DNA of 64,000 nucleotides from Paramarasmius palmivorus (taxonomy: Eukaryota; Basidiomycota; Agaricomycetes; Agaricales; Marasmiaceae), in NCBI GenBank assembly GCA_037176845.1, contig JAYKXP010000051.1, positions 186,001 through 250,000 of the forward strand, read 5' to 3'. Position numbers and translations under genes: made by a program. This document shows, one piece after another, positions 1-11,149 of this stretch (positions within the stretch are counted from its first letter, which is position 1; each line of letters begins with the position of its first letter). The notes under the pieces are model-generated. The model was not told the DNA's origin. It searched no databases and was given only the letters and a program-made list of their open reading frames with translations.

Positions 1-803
1 ACTCTGGCACGCCTCCCAACGGAAAATGCTGTCCTAAAGGCCAAGTACTGGGATCAGATGGTAAATGCACAATCCCGTCATGCAACACATGCAAAGGATG
101 CGGTAGCCAGCCCGATGGTGCATGCCAACTAAAATTAGCCTGCGGCGATACAACGACGAATGGCTTGAAGTTTGGAAGCTGCTACCAAGTCACCTTCCCC
201 TACACCGATGGCAAGGAGCTCAGCAGGGAACCAGGCGGTGTTTACATCCAGGAAGGCCACATTCAGTAAGAAGTGACATACTCGTTTTGAGATCGAGTTT
301 TAACGTTTAGCACAGGAACCTCTTCTACAAGGTTTGCAAGTCTCCAACCGATTGCGGTACTGGACCCGTGAAGCCTACCGACGCCTTCTACATCGAGGAT
401 GAAGTCGGTGCACCCCAAGATAAGAACAGCGCGAAGGGATGGCTTGTGAGTACAAACACTGTCATATGTGAAGCGGCCGCGGTGACTCACCAGCCTCTTT
501 CAAGGATAATGGCGCGGCAAACGCTGGTGAAGTTGGGTTTACCACTGCTACAACAGCCGCCGCACAGTTCAAGGGGACAACGTCCTGCGCCAGTTGCTCA
601 TGTGTCATATCTCTTACTGGTACTGCTAAGGGTTTGGGTCTGTCGGCTACAGCAGCTCAACCCAGGATCAAATGGGTAAGTGCTAAGTATGCCCTTTTGA
701 GCACTCAGAATGACGTCTTCTATAGTATGCCAACCCGAACGTCGCGTTAGACATGCAATTCGCGGAGGTACCATGCGACGAGGTGTTCTTCCCTGCGAAG
801 TGA
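1..803 (+). CDS. Secreted cysteine-rich protein, 5' end outside the window
   Basis: This is the C-terminal part of a cysteine-rich protein. The open frame starts at base 3, in the middle of the protein, and ends at the TGA at 801-803. An intron at about 269-313 (GTAAGA to CACAG) and two later introns restore a frame that matches the complete neighbour at 1630-2833 almost residue for residue. Shared landmarks are GKCC, SCNTCKGCGSQ, LACGDTTTNGLKFGSCYQ, GGVYIQEGHIQ, CGTGPVKPTD and NPNVALDMQFAEVPCD. The two genes are clearly tandem duplicates. The neighbour has a signal peptide, so this one is probably secreted too. I do not recognise a characterised family. The many paired cysteines suggest a disulfide-stabilised extracellular protein. 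Function is unknown. Confidence 0.75.
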
Positions 804-1629
804 AAATTCTAGTTACGTTTATAGAAGCCTGTTTATTACAAAACGTTAGCATCTGGAGTATCTTCATCAATGGCACAATTCATCATAATTATTTGAGATA
901 GAATAAAACAAAGTTCAACGCCTCTGTCACACTGCGATCCGAATTTGTGCTACATATCGACAAACACAAATCTACAATGTGCCTGCCGGAGTGTTTGCCA
1001 GCGCTAGAGGCACAATTTTCTCTTCCGTACCACCACTATTCATATAATTCGCAATTTCACCGCGTCAGAAAAGCCAAAAACTTCGTACCCTTGTAGTCTC
1101 TGTTGTCATTTGTGTGATCCGGGGGGTATAATGTCCACCCAATCTCTAGGCGGTTTTGCTTGACGCCAGGTGAGTGCACCATCCTTCTTCTCCTTCGATG
1201 TGTTGAAAATGGCCCAGAAACCGACCAGCAACACAGCAGAAACCCAGCCGGCATGCACAGGGTGTAAAGGAAATCCAACACGTCTGCATTGTCCGCGACA
1301 CACGTATGGCTTGCTCGATGTCAAGAAATTAATGGATTGCCAGCCTGGTTCAATTCAAGTTACACGAGTATACGTTCCTCTAAAAATTCAAGATATCGAT
1401 AAATATGACCGGTACTGCTGGTATGACACAACTGGGCTTCCAATCATTTCTTTTCAGTCCGCAACTGACATTTTCTTGAGGTCCTGGCATATAGATCGAA
1501 CGGAACAACACTCAGCTCGGTTCGATTCAAGCTCTCCGACAAGAAAATGCGACTATTAAACCCCAACACATAAAGTTCCCCTTCGTCTTTAAGAGAGCCC
1601 ATCCCTCGCATCAATTCACTCGAACCAAA
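804..1629. other. Intergenic, no gene seen
   Basis: About 826 bases separate the two cysteine-rich paralogues. I see no ORF with a recognisable product, no RNA gene and no repeat. The last 100-200 bases must hold the promoter and 5' leader of the downstream gene; no clear TATA box was found. Confidence 0.5.
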
Positions 1630-2833
1630 ATGCATTTCCTTCCGATTATCACCTCTCTTCTACCACTTCTGCTGGCCTCGTTATCGGTCGCTCAGGACGA
1701 TGGATGCCCCCCAGGTTACACTCCTAAAGAATCACCGCCGGGCACTGGAAACATTATCTGCGAAAAAGTTGAATGGGCCTGCCCTGGAGATACCGCCACT
1801 GTCAAGCGGAGCTACGTTGACGCGGTTAGTCTCTGCCAGTTTCGTTTTGTTTCTATTCTCTTAGACCTTGCTTTCAGGCTAGCAACGCAAACTCGTGCTG
1901 TCGTGTTGGTAATGAGCTAGTCATCTACGACAAGGACACCCGTGTCGGTGTGGTGAGTCATGCTTATTCTTAAACAATGGACAGTGGTTCACAACCCTGG
2001 ACGTAGTGCTGTGGTTCGGATCAAAGCTATTCTGGTACTCCTCCCAAAGGAAAATGTTGCGGCAAGGGTGAAGTGTTAGGAGCTGACGGAAAATGCGCAA
2101 TTCCATCTTGCACGTCATGCACGTCGTGCGGTAGCCAACCCGATAACTTCTGTAAACTCCAACTGGCTTGTGGCAACACCGAGACAAATGGTCTGAAATT
2201 CGGAAGCTGCTATCAAGCAATCTTCCCCAACAGCGGTGGCAAGCAGCTTGGTAGGGAACCAAATGACGTTTACATTCAGGAAGGCCACATTCAGTGAGGA
2301 TCGCTTCTGATTAATGCATATCCATCCTGATAACGATGCACTTAGGAACATCATCTACAAGATTTGCAAGACTACCGCGAATTGTGGTACAGGACCAGTG
2401 AAGCCCACCGATCCTTTCTATATCCGAGACGAAGTTGGCTCTCCTCAGGATACCAACAGCGTAGCCGGGTGGCTGGTACGTTTTCAGCATTAATGGCCTA
2501 CAAATAGCTCAATATGCTTGATGCCCTCTATAGAATGGTGCAAGTCCCGTTGCAATGGTCACAGCTGCCGGTCAAGCGGCTCAATTCAAAGGAACAACTT
2601 CATGCTCTGCGTGCTCCTGTGTCATCTCCCTCACTGGTGCCAGCAAAGGTCTGGGGCAGTCAGGACCAGCCTACCAACCAAATCTCAGCTTCGTGAGTAT
2701 CTTTACAGGCGAAAGTGTACCGACAAGCGCTAACTGCCCTTTTCTCCAGTTCGGCAATCCCAACGTCGCATTAGACATGCAATTTGCAGAAGTTCCTTGC
2801 GATGATGCATTTGTTTTCCCTTCGAAGGGCTGA
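1630..2833 (+). CDS. Secreted cysteine-rich protein, tandem paralogue
   Basis: The start MHFLPIITSLLPLLLASLSVAQ is a textbook signal peptide with likely cleavage near Ala-Gln. Several short introns are inferred: after VDA (GTTAGT to TTTCAG), after TRVGV (GTGAGT to CGTAG), after EGHI (GTGAGG to CTTAG), and two more near 2477 and 2695. The mature protein of about 270 residues is rich in cysteine: SCC, CCG, GKCCGKG, SCTSCTSCGSQ, KICKTTANCGTG, TSCSACSCVISL. It ends VPCDDAFVFPSKG. It parallels the partial gene at 1-803 over its whole visible length, so the pair arose by tandem duplication. There is no known domain that I can name. It may be a cell-wall or effector-like extracellular protein, but that is inference. 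Confidence 0.8.
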
Positions 2834-3232
2834 TACTGCCTTACATAAAACTGAATATCGCACTCGTACCGTTCCACCGTCACCCAACGCGTGCAATCCG
2901 TAACCATAATACATACAGAAAGACTGCACTAGAAATTATTTACATTGATGTCTTCACTGCATAGCTGCAAACAGAGATTCACTTCAATTCTTAACTGTTG
3001 ACTGGACTCGAGTAACGAACATGCAAGTCAATGGTCTGTCGTTCATGCGAACAGTGATAGGTATTTCACGGCATATGTATCGGGCAGGCATCGGGTTCTG
3101 ATTCATGATTTGAAAGGACGCGGGGAAACTCACGGAGGCCCGTCTTCTTATTCTCTCACCGGCTACTATAACTCGAGGACTCTGATCGTGAGCACAATCT
3201 CAAAGCCCCTTCTTTTATCTGCCTAATCACTG
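2834..3232. other. Intergenic, no gene seen
   Basis: About 400 bases between the cysteine-rich gene and the aminotransferase gene. It holds the 3' end of the first and the promoter of the second. No repeat or RNA gene was seen. Confidence 0.45.
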
Positions 3233-4668
3233 ATGCCTTCTCTCGACCTCCAGAAAGCTCGTAGCAGTTTCCCTGCCCTCGAATCTGGCTTCATATTTGG
3301 TGACAATGCCGGAGGATCCCAATGTGCAAGAGTCGTAGCAGATAGAATCTACGATTATCTGTGCAATACCAATGTCCAGCTTGGGGCAGACTATTCTGTT
3401 TCGCAGATCAGCACGCGTCGGACCATGGAGGAGGGACCTGAGGAGGCTATAAAGCTTTTCAATGCTTCGTCTGTGGATGAGATCGTCTTCGGATCGAGCT
3501 CTACGTTGAACCTAGAGAACCTTTCTCGGAGTCTTGAGGAAGATGTCCAGGCTGGCGACGAATTCGTGGTTACAGGTGAACACGAAGGTGAGTACCTCAT
3601 ACACATACCCTCGCCCACACTCACTTATGTTCGTCTAGCTAATGGTGGGCCTTGGAAGAAGCTTGCGAAACGCCGCGGTGCCGTTGTCAAGTACTGGCGC
3701 CCTAAGCCTTTGAATCCCAACAACCCTTACTCTGTTGGGTACAGTATCGAAGATTTAATCCCCTTGATCACCTCCAAGACCCGCATCGTCGCAATCAGTG
3801 CTACATCCAACATACTCGGTTCCATCATTCCGGTTAAGGAAGTCGTGAAAGCTGTTCGTAAAGCTGCAAAGGAGCAAGATGCCAAAAAGGTCGAAGTTTC
3901 TGTGGACTGCGTGGCCTATGCACCACACAGGCTTATCGATGTGAAGGACTGGGACGTCGACTTTTGCGTCTTTTCTTATTACAAGGTAGGTGTTCGCTTC
4001 CAAACAGACAACCCTGTACTCACAGGATCAATCCAGGTTTACGGCCCGCACATCTCAGCTCTCTTTGTCAGACATAGCGTTCTCCAGAACTCCATTTCCT
4101 CCCTCGTGCACCATTTCCTGAACGTCCACCAAAAGTCGTACAAACTTCAGCCCGGAGGGCCGGGCTACGAACTCGTGTACGGCACAACTGGTGTCGTTGC
4201 ATACCTAAAGTCATTGTCACCGTCCGAGGATCTGAAATCCACGTTCAGCGCTATCGCTGAACACGAACAGACTTTGATTACACCGTTGCTCGAGTACCTC
4301 ACCGCCCCCGCCCAGTTTGAGCGTGGCGTAAGGGTGGTTGGTGACGAGAAAGCGGGACCAGATCGCGTCCCGACAATTAGCTTCGTTGTGACAGGGCAGA
4401 AGGCTATTGCAAGCAAAGATGTTGTAAAGGTATTTGACAAGAAAGGCGGGGTGAGATTCACCATAGGTTTCTAGTCTCCTACTTCATTTGCTGATACACT
4501 TGTTAGATTGGCATTCGATATGGCCACTTCTACGCCTGGGATCTTATCGACAAGCTTGAGCCCAAGCTTGACACCGATGATGGGGTGGTACGGATATCTC
4601 TTGTACATTATAACACTGTCGAGGAGGTTCAGAAGATCATCAGTATCTTGAAGGAAATCTTGGATTAG
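3233..4668 (+). CDS. Class V aminotransferase / cysteine desulfurase-like PLP enzyme
   Basis: This is a pyridoxal-phosphate fold-type I enzyme of the class V aminotransferase group, most like the stand-alone cysteine desulfurase-like family rather than the mitochondrial Nfs1. Three introns are clear: 3588-3638, 3986-4036 and 4451-4506. Removing them gives one protein of about 428 residues. Features seen are the N-terminal FIFGDNAGGSQ cofactor-loop segment, the VDEIVFGSSSTLNL phosphate-binding-type segment, SVDCVAYAPHRLIDVKDWDVDF, and FSYYK followed across the intron by VYGPH, where the Lys is the expected Schiff-base residue. The last exon supplies IGIRYGHFYAWDLIDKLEP and a conserved C-terminal HYNTVEEVQKII segment. 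No IscU-binding cysteine loop is evident, so a general PLP lyase or transferase role is safer than a claim about Fe-S assembly. Confidence 0.88.
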
Positions 4669-4836
4669 ATGATCAAGTGTAATGGCACTCCTACGGCACA
4701 AAAGGACGTTGTATTGGAGGCTTGTACCAAATGCAAATATAATTCCCCGTACCAAACAGGTTGAAATTACAAGACAATATTTGAGTGATCCTGTTCTATT
4801 CCATATGTAGATACCAGTTAAAGTAGCTAGCTCCAC

Positions 4837-6491
4837 CTATGGAATACGGGTGTGTTTGAACAATTTCATTATGCCATCTGCGTCGAGGATAGGACCTGTT
4901 GACCATGTATGTGGGGTGTTAACTCGGGCAACGAATTCACAAAGGACACAAACCTTCGAATGAATTGGACGCTGGGAGATTCGCAAGGAAATCCAGCAGA
5001 GGTTTGGGTACTGTCGGCTCGCGTTGTTCGTCTTTGCGGTTGAATTTTCCCTCCGATTTATTTCTTCGTTGTCCAAATGACAGGGTCGAGCTTGACGACG
5101 TCCTCTGGAGGCCAGGCCCGAGGTTTACTCGCTGTACCTTATTGGAGTGGTTGCGACTCACATGAGCGTCATTTCCACTAGGATTCTGATTGTCGAGAGC
5201 TCCAGAGTGCTTTCGTTTCGCAGATTTGGCTGTGCCGATGGAGGATGCCCGGTAACTAACTTCTGGAGTTGTCGCTGGGATTGCCCGTGTGTTGTCCTCA
5301 TCCAAATGAGGCGTTCTATGAAGCTTGGTTAGAGGGTAGACCGGCGTATCTGTTTGCCAACATCGTTATTGCCGTGCCGATTAATATTTGAATGTCAGAA
5401 GGAACCTACCGTTCGGGTATACAAGGGCCATGCGAGTCTGCAGTCTTTGAATGGACTCGGAATCACCAACTTCGTATTGGTAACTCAACCACTCATCCCA
5501 TACTGGTTTGATATCTGCAGAAGCAAACTCGTTTGATCGTACAACGGACTCGAATAGCGCGTGGGCATCTAGTAGAACCAACAGCCATCAGCAGTGTCTG
5601 GGTGTGAGTTAAGAAAACGTACTCTGGTCGTTGATGGATATGAGGAACTTCAGATGTTGTAAAACGTAGTCTTTGTTCGTGCCGAATAGAGACATGCCCT
5701 GGTGGAATATCTTCATTGCTTCCTCCTTTGGGCGAATGGCACTGCATCTATATTCCATCAATGCCGCCGCTTCATACACTTCCCAAGATATGAATGATCT
5801 ATCTTTCTTTGCGCTCTCGAAAATCGCTCGAGCAGCATTGAAACCCTGAGAGCGACGAACGAAATGAAGGTATAAGATGTACACCACACCCAAGTTTTTG
5901 CGGAGGCGTTCTATCTCGCAAGATACAGTATCGGACTCTTGATTGGTCGTATTCAGTTCACACATGGAGCTTTGTGATTCGATGAACGATGCGATCTCTT
6001 CCTTGAAAGTTGAGATGGTGCCGTTATATAGCTCATTGACCCTCGTAAATCTTCGTTGACTTTCTAAGGCTTCAGCAGGAGGGACGTCATGGTCTAGAGG
6101 CGATCTTAATTCTGGTTGAGAAACATGAACAGAAAGGATATCTTCGAGGACGTACTCATCATCACCACAGGCCACGTCTCGATGCAAGAAATTGTGAATG
6201 AATGCAGCATCCGTCTGTGAAGCTCCTCAGTGTAGAAAGTCGTAATATATTGCTGACTCGAGAACGCACGTCGGTGGCACAACTTTGGCGTAAAACCTCA
6301 TATATCGCACGAATAGTTCGAGTATCTCCGTTGAATAGTATTGTCTGGTCCGAAACCACGCGTTCCTTCCAGGCGGAAATGCTTCCGCGCGTGTCTTGAA
6401 GTGAGGGTGGCGCTGAATTAAAACTTACTGATGGTGGTGCTAGCGATGTTGCTGATTCCTTCGAGGCAGACCGGACAGTATTTTCGGACAT
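4837..6491 (-). CDS. Rna14/CstF-77-like protein, short form
   Basis: Five exons read by eye (6491-6270, 6214-5623, 5568-5410, 5349-4954, 4895-4837) total 1428 bases and keep frame, giving 475 residues. The middle carries HAT repeats of the Suf domain: VYILYLHFVRRSQGFNAARAI, SWEVYEAAALMEY, then ISINDQNAHALFESVVRS and WDEWLSYQYEVGD. This is the signature order of the cleavage and polyadenylation scaffold Rna14. The C-terminus after a disordered stretch is FEG joined to PILDADGIMKLFKHTRIP, matching the conserved Rna14 tail that binds Rna15. Fungal Rna14 is usually 700-1000 residues. Here most N-terminal HAT repeats are missing: only one weak HAT-like unit (AWKERVV to RAIYEVL) lies ahead. It may be a diverged extra copy or a gene whose 5' exons I cannot see. 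The ATG at 6491 is the best available start, and an open frame runs upstream through a possible intron at about 6540-6580. Confidence 0.72.
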
Positions 6492-6494
6492 CAC

Positions 6495-7028
6495 TTGGTG
6501 AAGGTGCGGTAGAATTTGGGTAGAATACTGTCAATTACAATGTCTGTGAGTGGTGAGTTGGTTGAAAAATTACCTGGCATCTCGACGCGCTATTATATTG
6601 CTTCCACGTTTCACTTTCCCACGATGGAATGACTCGTGGTCGCGTGATGCGTCTCGGCGCTCGCCGCTGTAAATTCCGTTTTTGCTCTGGTCTACTTATA
6701 CGCAAGAAACTCCATGACTTCAAGACTTCAAATATCCAAGACAAAGCCTAGCTCTGGTTGTGGGCTGTTCTTCCATTCTATCAGCGCGCGTTTCACCTCG
6801 AAGATTTTGTATTCCGGCTACCAGGGGCTACCGAGAGGCTAGAGCATGTGCAGTATCCTAAGGTGCTGGACAATGGATTCATTCTGTTCCATATGGCAAA
6901 ACGCTTTGTGGTCTAACCCACGCTGATCACGTTTCTCACCATTGTTCTCACAAAGCAACCAGAAAACATAAATACGAGCTCATGCTGATCATAGTGGATC
7001 CATCCTCAAGTGGTTCCGGTTATCGACC
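6495..7028. other. Upstream region between Rna14-like gene and orphan gene
   Basis: The region is open in the Rna14-like frame as far as about 6744 if an intron ending TTGACAG is removed, but it has no in-frame ATG and no recognisable HAT motif. Near 6968 a CATAAATA sequence could be the TATA-like element of the plus-strand gene that starts at 7029. Nothing else was seen. Confidence 0.35.
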
Positions 7029-7775
7029 ATGCCCTACCTACCCCCTCCGTCTCTCCCATTCCCGAGCAGCAGACACATGGCTCTCGACCCCTACCTACAT
7101 CTACTCCCGACCAACGAGTTTTACGCTGGCAAAGTTCCCTTGCCCATTCCAGACGATGCTCCCGGCGCTTTCTCCCCAAGAAAATATCCGGTGATGAGCG
7201 CCGTACATTCTTGGTCTTTGTTGGACTTTCGTCAACTAGGTGTCAATCTCGGACAGCACGATTGCGAGCCAAGGGTGACCGACAACTGTTACTTTTATCC
7301 CGTTCAGGAAGCGCATGACGTGTATCTTGTTGTGTGTATCGACGCGCATCTAACGGATCCCCGCCATCGACATTGGGGAATCCGCTGGGTCTTAGACCAT
7401 CACACGACCCTGCGTGGAGGTGGCACCATGGATCGAGCCGCTCGTTGCTTAGAAGTCACCTCGAACCTTCGAAGTGATCATCTTATTAATTGGGGTCCTC
7501 ATACACAGTCAAGCAAATATCAGACAACCGACCCCATTACTGTCTTCGAGCTTGGGCGGTTTACGAAAGCACAATTGCTCATGATGGAGGCGATTGCGTG
7601 GCACATACCCGTACAACTACCAGCAGACGGCGAATACAACTGCCAGAACTGGGTAGCCGCATTTTTCAGTGTTGCTGTCGGTTATGGACTGTTGAAGCTT
7701 GAAACTGTCAATGCAGTGATGCTCCAGGCTTTGCAGAGGGAAATCCCTAGTAAGGCGTCATCCTCATTTTCTTAA
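7029..7775 (+). CDS. Single-exon fungal protein with C-terminal NCQNWV motif
   Basis: This is an uninterrupted frame of 248 codons in a region where other genes have introns. An in-frame second ATG at 7077 (MALDPYLHLLP) is an alternative start. There is no signal peptide or membrane segment. The C-terminal two thirds has a pattern I associate with fungal uncharacterised families of NlpC/P60- or LRAT-like layout: DVYLVVCIDAH, then HRHWGIRW, RCLEV, ITVFELGRFTKAQL, and finally EYNCQNWVAAFF. The conserved His before and Asn-Cys after resemble a circularly arranged Cys-His pair. That reading is weak and no activity should be assumed. The gene sits alone between the Rna14-like and F-box genes. Confidence 0.55.
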   Translation: MPYLPPPSLPFPSSRHMALDPYLHLLPTNEFYAGKVPLPIPDDAPGAFSPRKYPVMSAVHSWSLLDFRQLGVNLGQHDCEPRVTDNCYFYPVQEAHDVYLVVCIDAHLTDPRHRHWGIRWVLDHHTTLRGGGTMDRAARCLEVTSNLRSDHLINWGPHTQSSKYQTTDPITVFELGRFTKAQLLMMEAIAWHIPVQLPADGEYNCQNWVAAFFSVAVGYGLLKLETVNAVMLQALQREIPSKASSSFS

Positions 7776-8687
7776 GTACCTATCGACTAATCGATTTCTC
7801 CAAGATCCTTCTCGCGGCCCCTTCCCTTTCCCTCGTAGATGAACCTCAATAGTAACAGCTGTACTGTATTAAGTCTATATGAAAGTGTGTCAAGCAATTA
7901 CACGATATTCCAGTATTGAGCTGGACGTTCTGCACTGTAAGGCCCCGTTCGAGTTGGCAGGTCGCTCCACACACTCGGGCCGACACCCGGGGTCATAATA
8001 ATCACTTACGCTCTTGCCAGCAAGACGATGGCAGATTTAGAAGTAGACACTCTTTAGCTCAAGTCAGTGCTCTTGGAAGTTGGAGACAATTTATTGATCA
8101 CAATATTGTCAGCGGCCTTGAGCTATCGTCGCGACGACCAGGCTCAATGTCTGTGCAGGCCATTGCACTCAACTAAAAACATTCAGAAAGTAGACCCCAA
8201 GCAACCTCAGTGGTACTGGAGTCCTTTCCGCAAAGTTTTGGACGAATGGAAGGAGTTGTTCGATGCTGTGGAAAGTGGTGCATATCAGTTTCTCGTTTTG
8301 TGATGATCGACCAACGTATTTGCCAGATAGACCACACACCATCCCGGTCGGAATTCGCTGCGTACATGTGGACTATGCCTCTTTTCAGCTGGGGATGTGC
8401 GGCGATTCATCTTTCGAGCATTCTTTGAATCGCTCTTCAAACAATTTATCCGTCCCAACCATGTCTACTTGATGTTTTCGATAGGGTATTGTGTCTGTTG
8501 ATCAATACCCCCGCTCACGGCAAATGCTCAAGCAGATATACCACAACGTCTGTTGACGAATACTATAGAGTTAGCAGAGGCTGTCTAAGATGCAATGAAT
8601 GATGGGCTATAGCAATTGTTCTGTCCAAGGATTTGCATTCTCTCGCCGGTACTAAAGCCAGCCGTGTCAAGACTAACTACATGTTTC
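7776..8687. other. Intergenic, no supported gene
   Basis: About 900 bases. A short plus-strand frame at 8067-8303 contains a tryptophan-rich stretch (QPQWYWSPFRKVLDEWKELF) that looks protein-like, but it has no convincing start, splice partner or family, so I do not call it. No RNA gene or repeat was seen. Confidence 0.35.
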
Positions 8688-10328
8688 TCAGTCGTACTCC
8701 ACATCAATATTGACGTCAATACCATCGTGTTCCAAACATTCGAGCGAATGTAGAGTGGAAGCATCGCAGTGGTCAGCTGAACACGACAGGTGGAAAGACT
8801 GCAGCTGTTTTAGACGGACACCTTCTGGAGCGGCCCATTCATCCTTTTTGCACCTGGATAGTACCATAGTGCGCAACCAGGCATTGCTAAACTTGAGACC
8901 CACGATAGCGATGTCGAGATGAATGAGGTTTGGTAGCAGGATCTGATCCTTAGGTCTCGGAATATCTGCATCCTGTCCGCGGGTCGGGAAAGTCATCTGC
9001 TGGAAGAAGTTCTGCAAGTTCAAAGAACAGTGTTGTGGTTCCGAGTGCAGTAGCAGATCCTGAAAACCGAATTTCTCGAGAGATGGAATCATCAGCAGGA
9101 TCTCAAGCAATGAGTCCAGTGCTAGTATGAAACCTTCAATCTGCAGGGAGGTGAGGGTACAGCGCGATCGCGCCATGAACGTGGTGAAGGCAGACGTAGG
9201 GAAGAGAATCGGATCTCCGTAATCACATTGAATACAGAGGGCTGCGATATCAGGAAGCGTGATATTGGTGAGAAGCTCGTTACTCGACCACATCTCTTCT
9301 AGAGACATGAATCGCAGTGGGGACGTGGCATGGACGAGAGTGTCCGGGGAAGCGCCAGTAAAATCTTCGAGCCATTCTCGGAAATGGAGGGAAGACAGCG
9401 TGAGACACTTTGCCAAAACAGACAGCAAAGTGGAGATCGAGCAATGGCTGTTGAGCAATATGAGGGATGTCAACGATGAGAGGTCAAGTCGAGTCTCCAG
9501 ACCTCCTCCCTCGAGACGTTCAACTTGAAGATTGTGGAGGCGAGGACTTGAAATAATATGGTCCCCATAGTCGTTCGTCGGTGAATAGATGTAGACGTAC
9601 AGAGACTCGAGCATTGGCATTGATTGGGGGAGATGAAAAGTATCGGCTCCCATGTCGAAGTGTATGCTCTGCCAACGATGGGAGTGCCGAAGAACATCTT
9701 GAAGGACAGGATGGTGGAAAGTGAAGGCAGAATTGAGGGGCGTCGATAAGGAAATAGTAAGTGCACGATCTGCGGACTTCTCCAAGCAGAATGTGGCGAA
9801 ACTGTGAAAATTACGGGCTGTTTTCTCGAGCATGTCGTGCTCAAACTTGAATTCAAGTCGCGTCCATAGTTCCGGTAGCGAAAACGCGAGCGAGCGCCAT
9901 TTGGAGCAGACTTGGCTCAGTGTAAGAGCAATGCTGGTGTTTCCCCGGTGTTTGAGTACGATGGGGCTACTTTGCCACCATCCTTTAGACTCTACTCCGC
10001 AGATCAGGAATATGTGAGAGAGAATTTCTGGTGGAAGGTGGTGTATCGACGGTTTCACCAATACGCGTATTCGTCGAATAGCCGATTTTAATGCTTCACG
10101 CTTCTCCTCGTATCTCTTGGTCAACTCCCTCATCTCAGTCTCGTATTCGGCAATCTCTTCTCCTGCTTCCTTCATGATACCATCGAGATACGTGATCTCT
10201 GCGTATGAGGGGGCGGGGTTCCCAGGATTTTCTTTGAGGTATTTTTCGATAGCGGAAAAATGGTGCGCCTGTCCAGGGAACGCGCGGTGACATTGAAGAC
10301 AAAGCTCGACGGGGTCTGCAAGTGACAT
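8688..10328 (-). CDS. F-box protein with leucine-rich C-terminal region
   Basis: This is an intronless gene of 546 codons. Residues about 45-80 form a charged coiled coil (EAGEEIAEYETEMRELTKRY). The F-box core follows at about 95: HHLPPEILSHIFLICG, then LSQVCSKWRSLAFSLPELWTRL. The rest is irregular leucine-rich sequence (PMLESLYVYIY, SLTSLILLNSHCSIS, LTSLQIEGF, LPNLIHLDIAIVGL). This is the standard layout of the very large Agaricomycete F-box family that couples substrates to SCF ubiquitin ligases through Skp1. Substrate is unknown. It differs clearly in sequence from the smaller F-box pairs further right, so it is not part of that duplication. Confidence 0.88.
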   Translation of the reverse strand: MSLADPVELCLQCHRAFPGQAHHFSAIEKYLKENPGNPAPSYAEITYLDGIMKEAGEEIAEYETEMRELTKRYEEKREALKSAIRRIRVLVKPSIHHLPPEILSHIFLICGVESKGWWQSSPIVLKHRGNTSIALTLSQVCSKWRSLAFSLPELWTRLEFKFEHDMLEKTARNFHSFATFCLEKSADRALTISLSTPLNSAFTFHHPVLQDVLRHSHRWQSIHFDMGADTFHLPQSMPMLESLYVYIYSPTNDYGDHIISSPRLHNLQVERLEGGGLETRLDLSSLTSLILLNSHCSISTLLSVLAKCLTLSSLHFREWLEDFTGASPDTLVHATSPLRFMSLEEMWSSNELLTNITLPDIAALCIQCDYGDPILFPTSAFTTFMARSRCTLTSLQIEGFILALDSLLEILLMIPSLEKFGFQDLLLHSEPQHCSLNLQNFFQQMTFPTRGQDADIPRPKDQILLPNLIHLDIAIVGLKFSNAWLRTMVLSRCKKDEWAAPEGVRLKQLQSFHLSCSADHCDASTLHSLECLEHDGIDVNIDVEYD

Positions 10329-11149
10329 CTATAGATTTGATGTCATTGACAATAGGTCAAGGTGGATCAGGAAAGCTTACAATAGGCGGAGAGCACGCAC
10401 TGAACGTCGAACGTTGAGGAGTGAAAGCGTCGATTTTGATCTATCTATCTATGTCTTCTGCCTTCCTCTTCCCAATACCTCAGCACGCTCCGAGATTCCC
10501 GCCTGGCAAGATGACTGGCCCGTAGATTTTCTGTAACCTCTAGAACTCCAAATCGAGGGGATTTAGAGGAGCGAACGAAGCTGACGCGCGGATGTGAGGG
10601 GCACCAAGGATGAGGCTACGAGACTTGGGCAGGCTCCGGATGCTTCAAGCACTCCCTTTTTTGTTCCAACTTCAGGATGATAGATTACTGCAAAGGTGTG
10701 TGACAATCCTGTGCCAAATAATGAAGTTGCTGACTGCCTTATCTGCGTGATTCTAAAGGCATGAACCTCAATGGCACGACTACCTACTTACAGGCGAGGT
10801 CACCGTATCGAGGAACTTTACAGCCTCATGTTATGGGCTCAAGAAGACCCTCAACGTTGACTGCGTTTTCCGCAATTTTACCCTCCCGAGAAGCTACATC
10901 AAGGATCTGTCAAGTGTCAGTTCAAAGTCGTATAGCTGTGTCTACCGTTGTAGCCACTCATTCTATTATCAAAGACAAGTGAATGACGATCAAAGTCAGT
11001 AGAACAGCAATATCATTTCTCGCAACAAGTTTAAGTAGTCGCTGGCAGCATCATCTCAGCTCAAGAAGTATAAAATGGGCGCGGAATCGGTTTCGTCGTT
11101 ACCGGTTGATTCCCCACCGTTCTGAGAGCCGTTTCTCTTTCCTTTTGCA
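10329..11149. other. Divergent intergenic region
   Basis: About 820 bases separate two divergently transcribed genes, the F-box gene and the small secreted protein gene. Apart from the TATA box listed separately I see no gene or repeat. Confidence 0.4.
11069..11075 (+). promoter_or_regulatory. TATA box of the small secreted protein gene
   Basis: TATAAAA stands 75 bases before the ATG at 11150, which leaves room for a start site about 30 bases downstream and a leader of about 45 bases. A strong TATA box suits a sharply regulated, highly expressed secreted protein gene. Confidence 0.6.
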
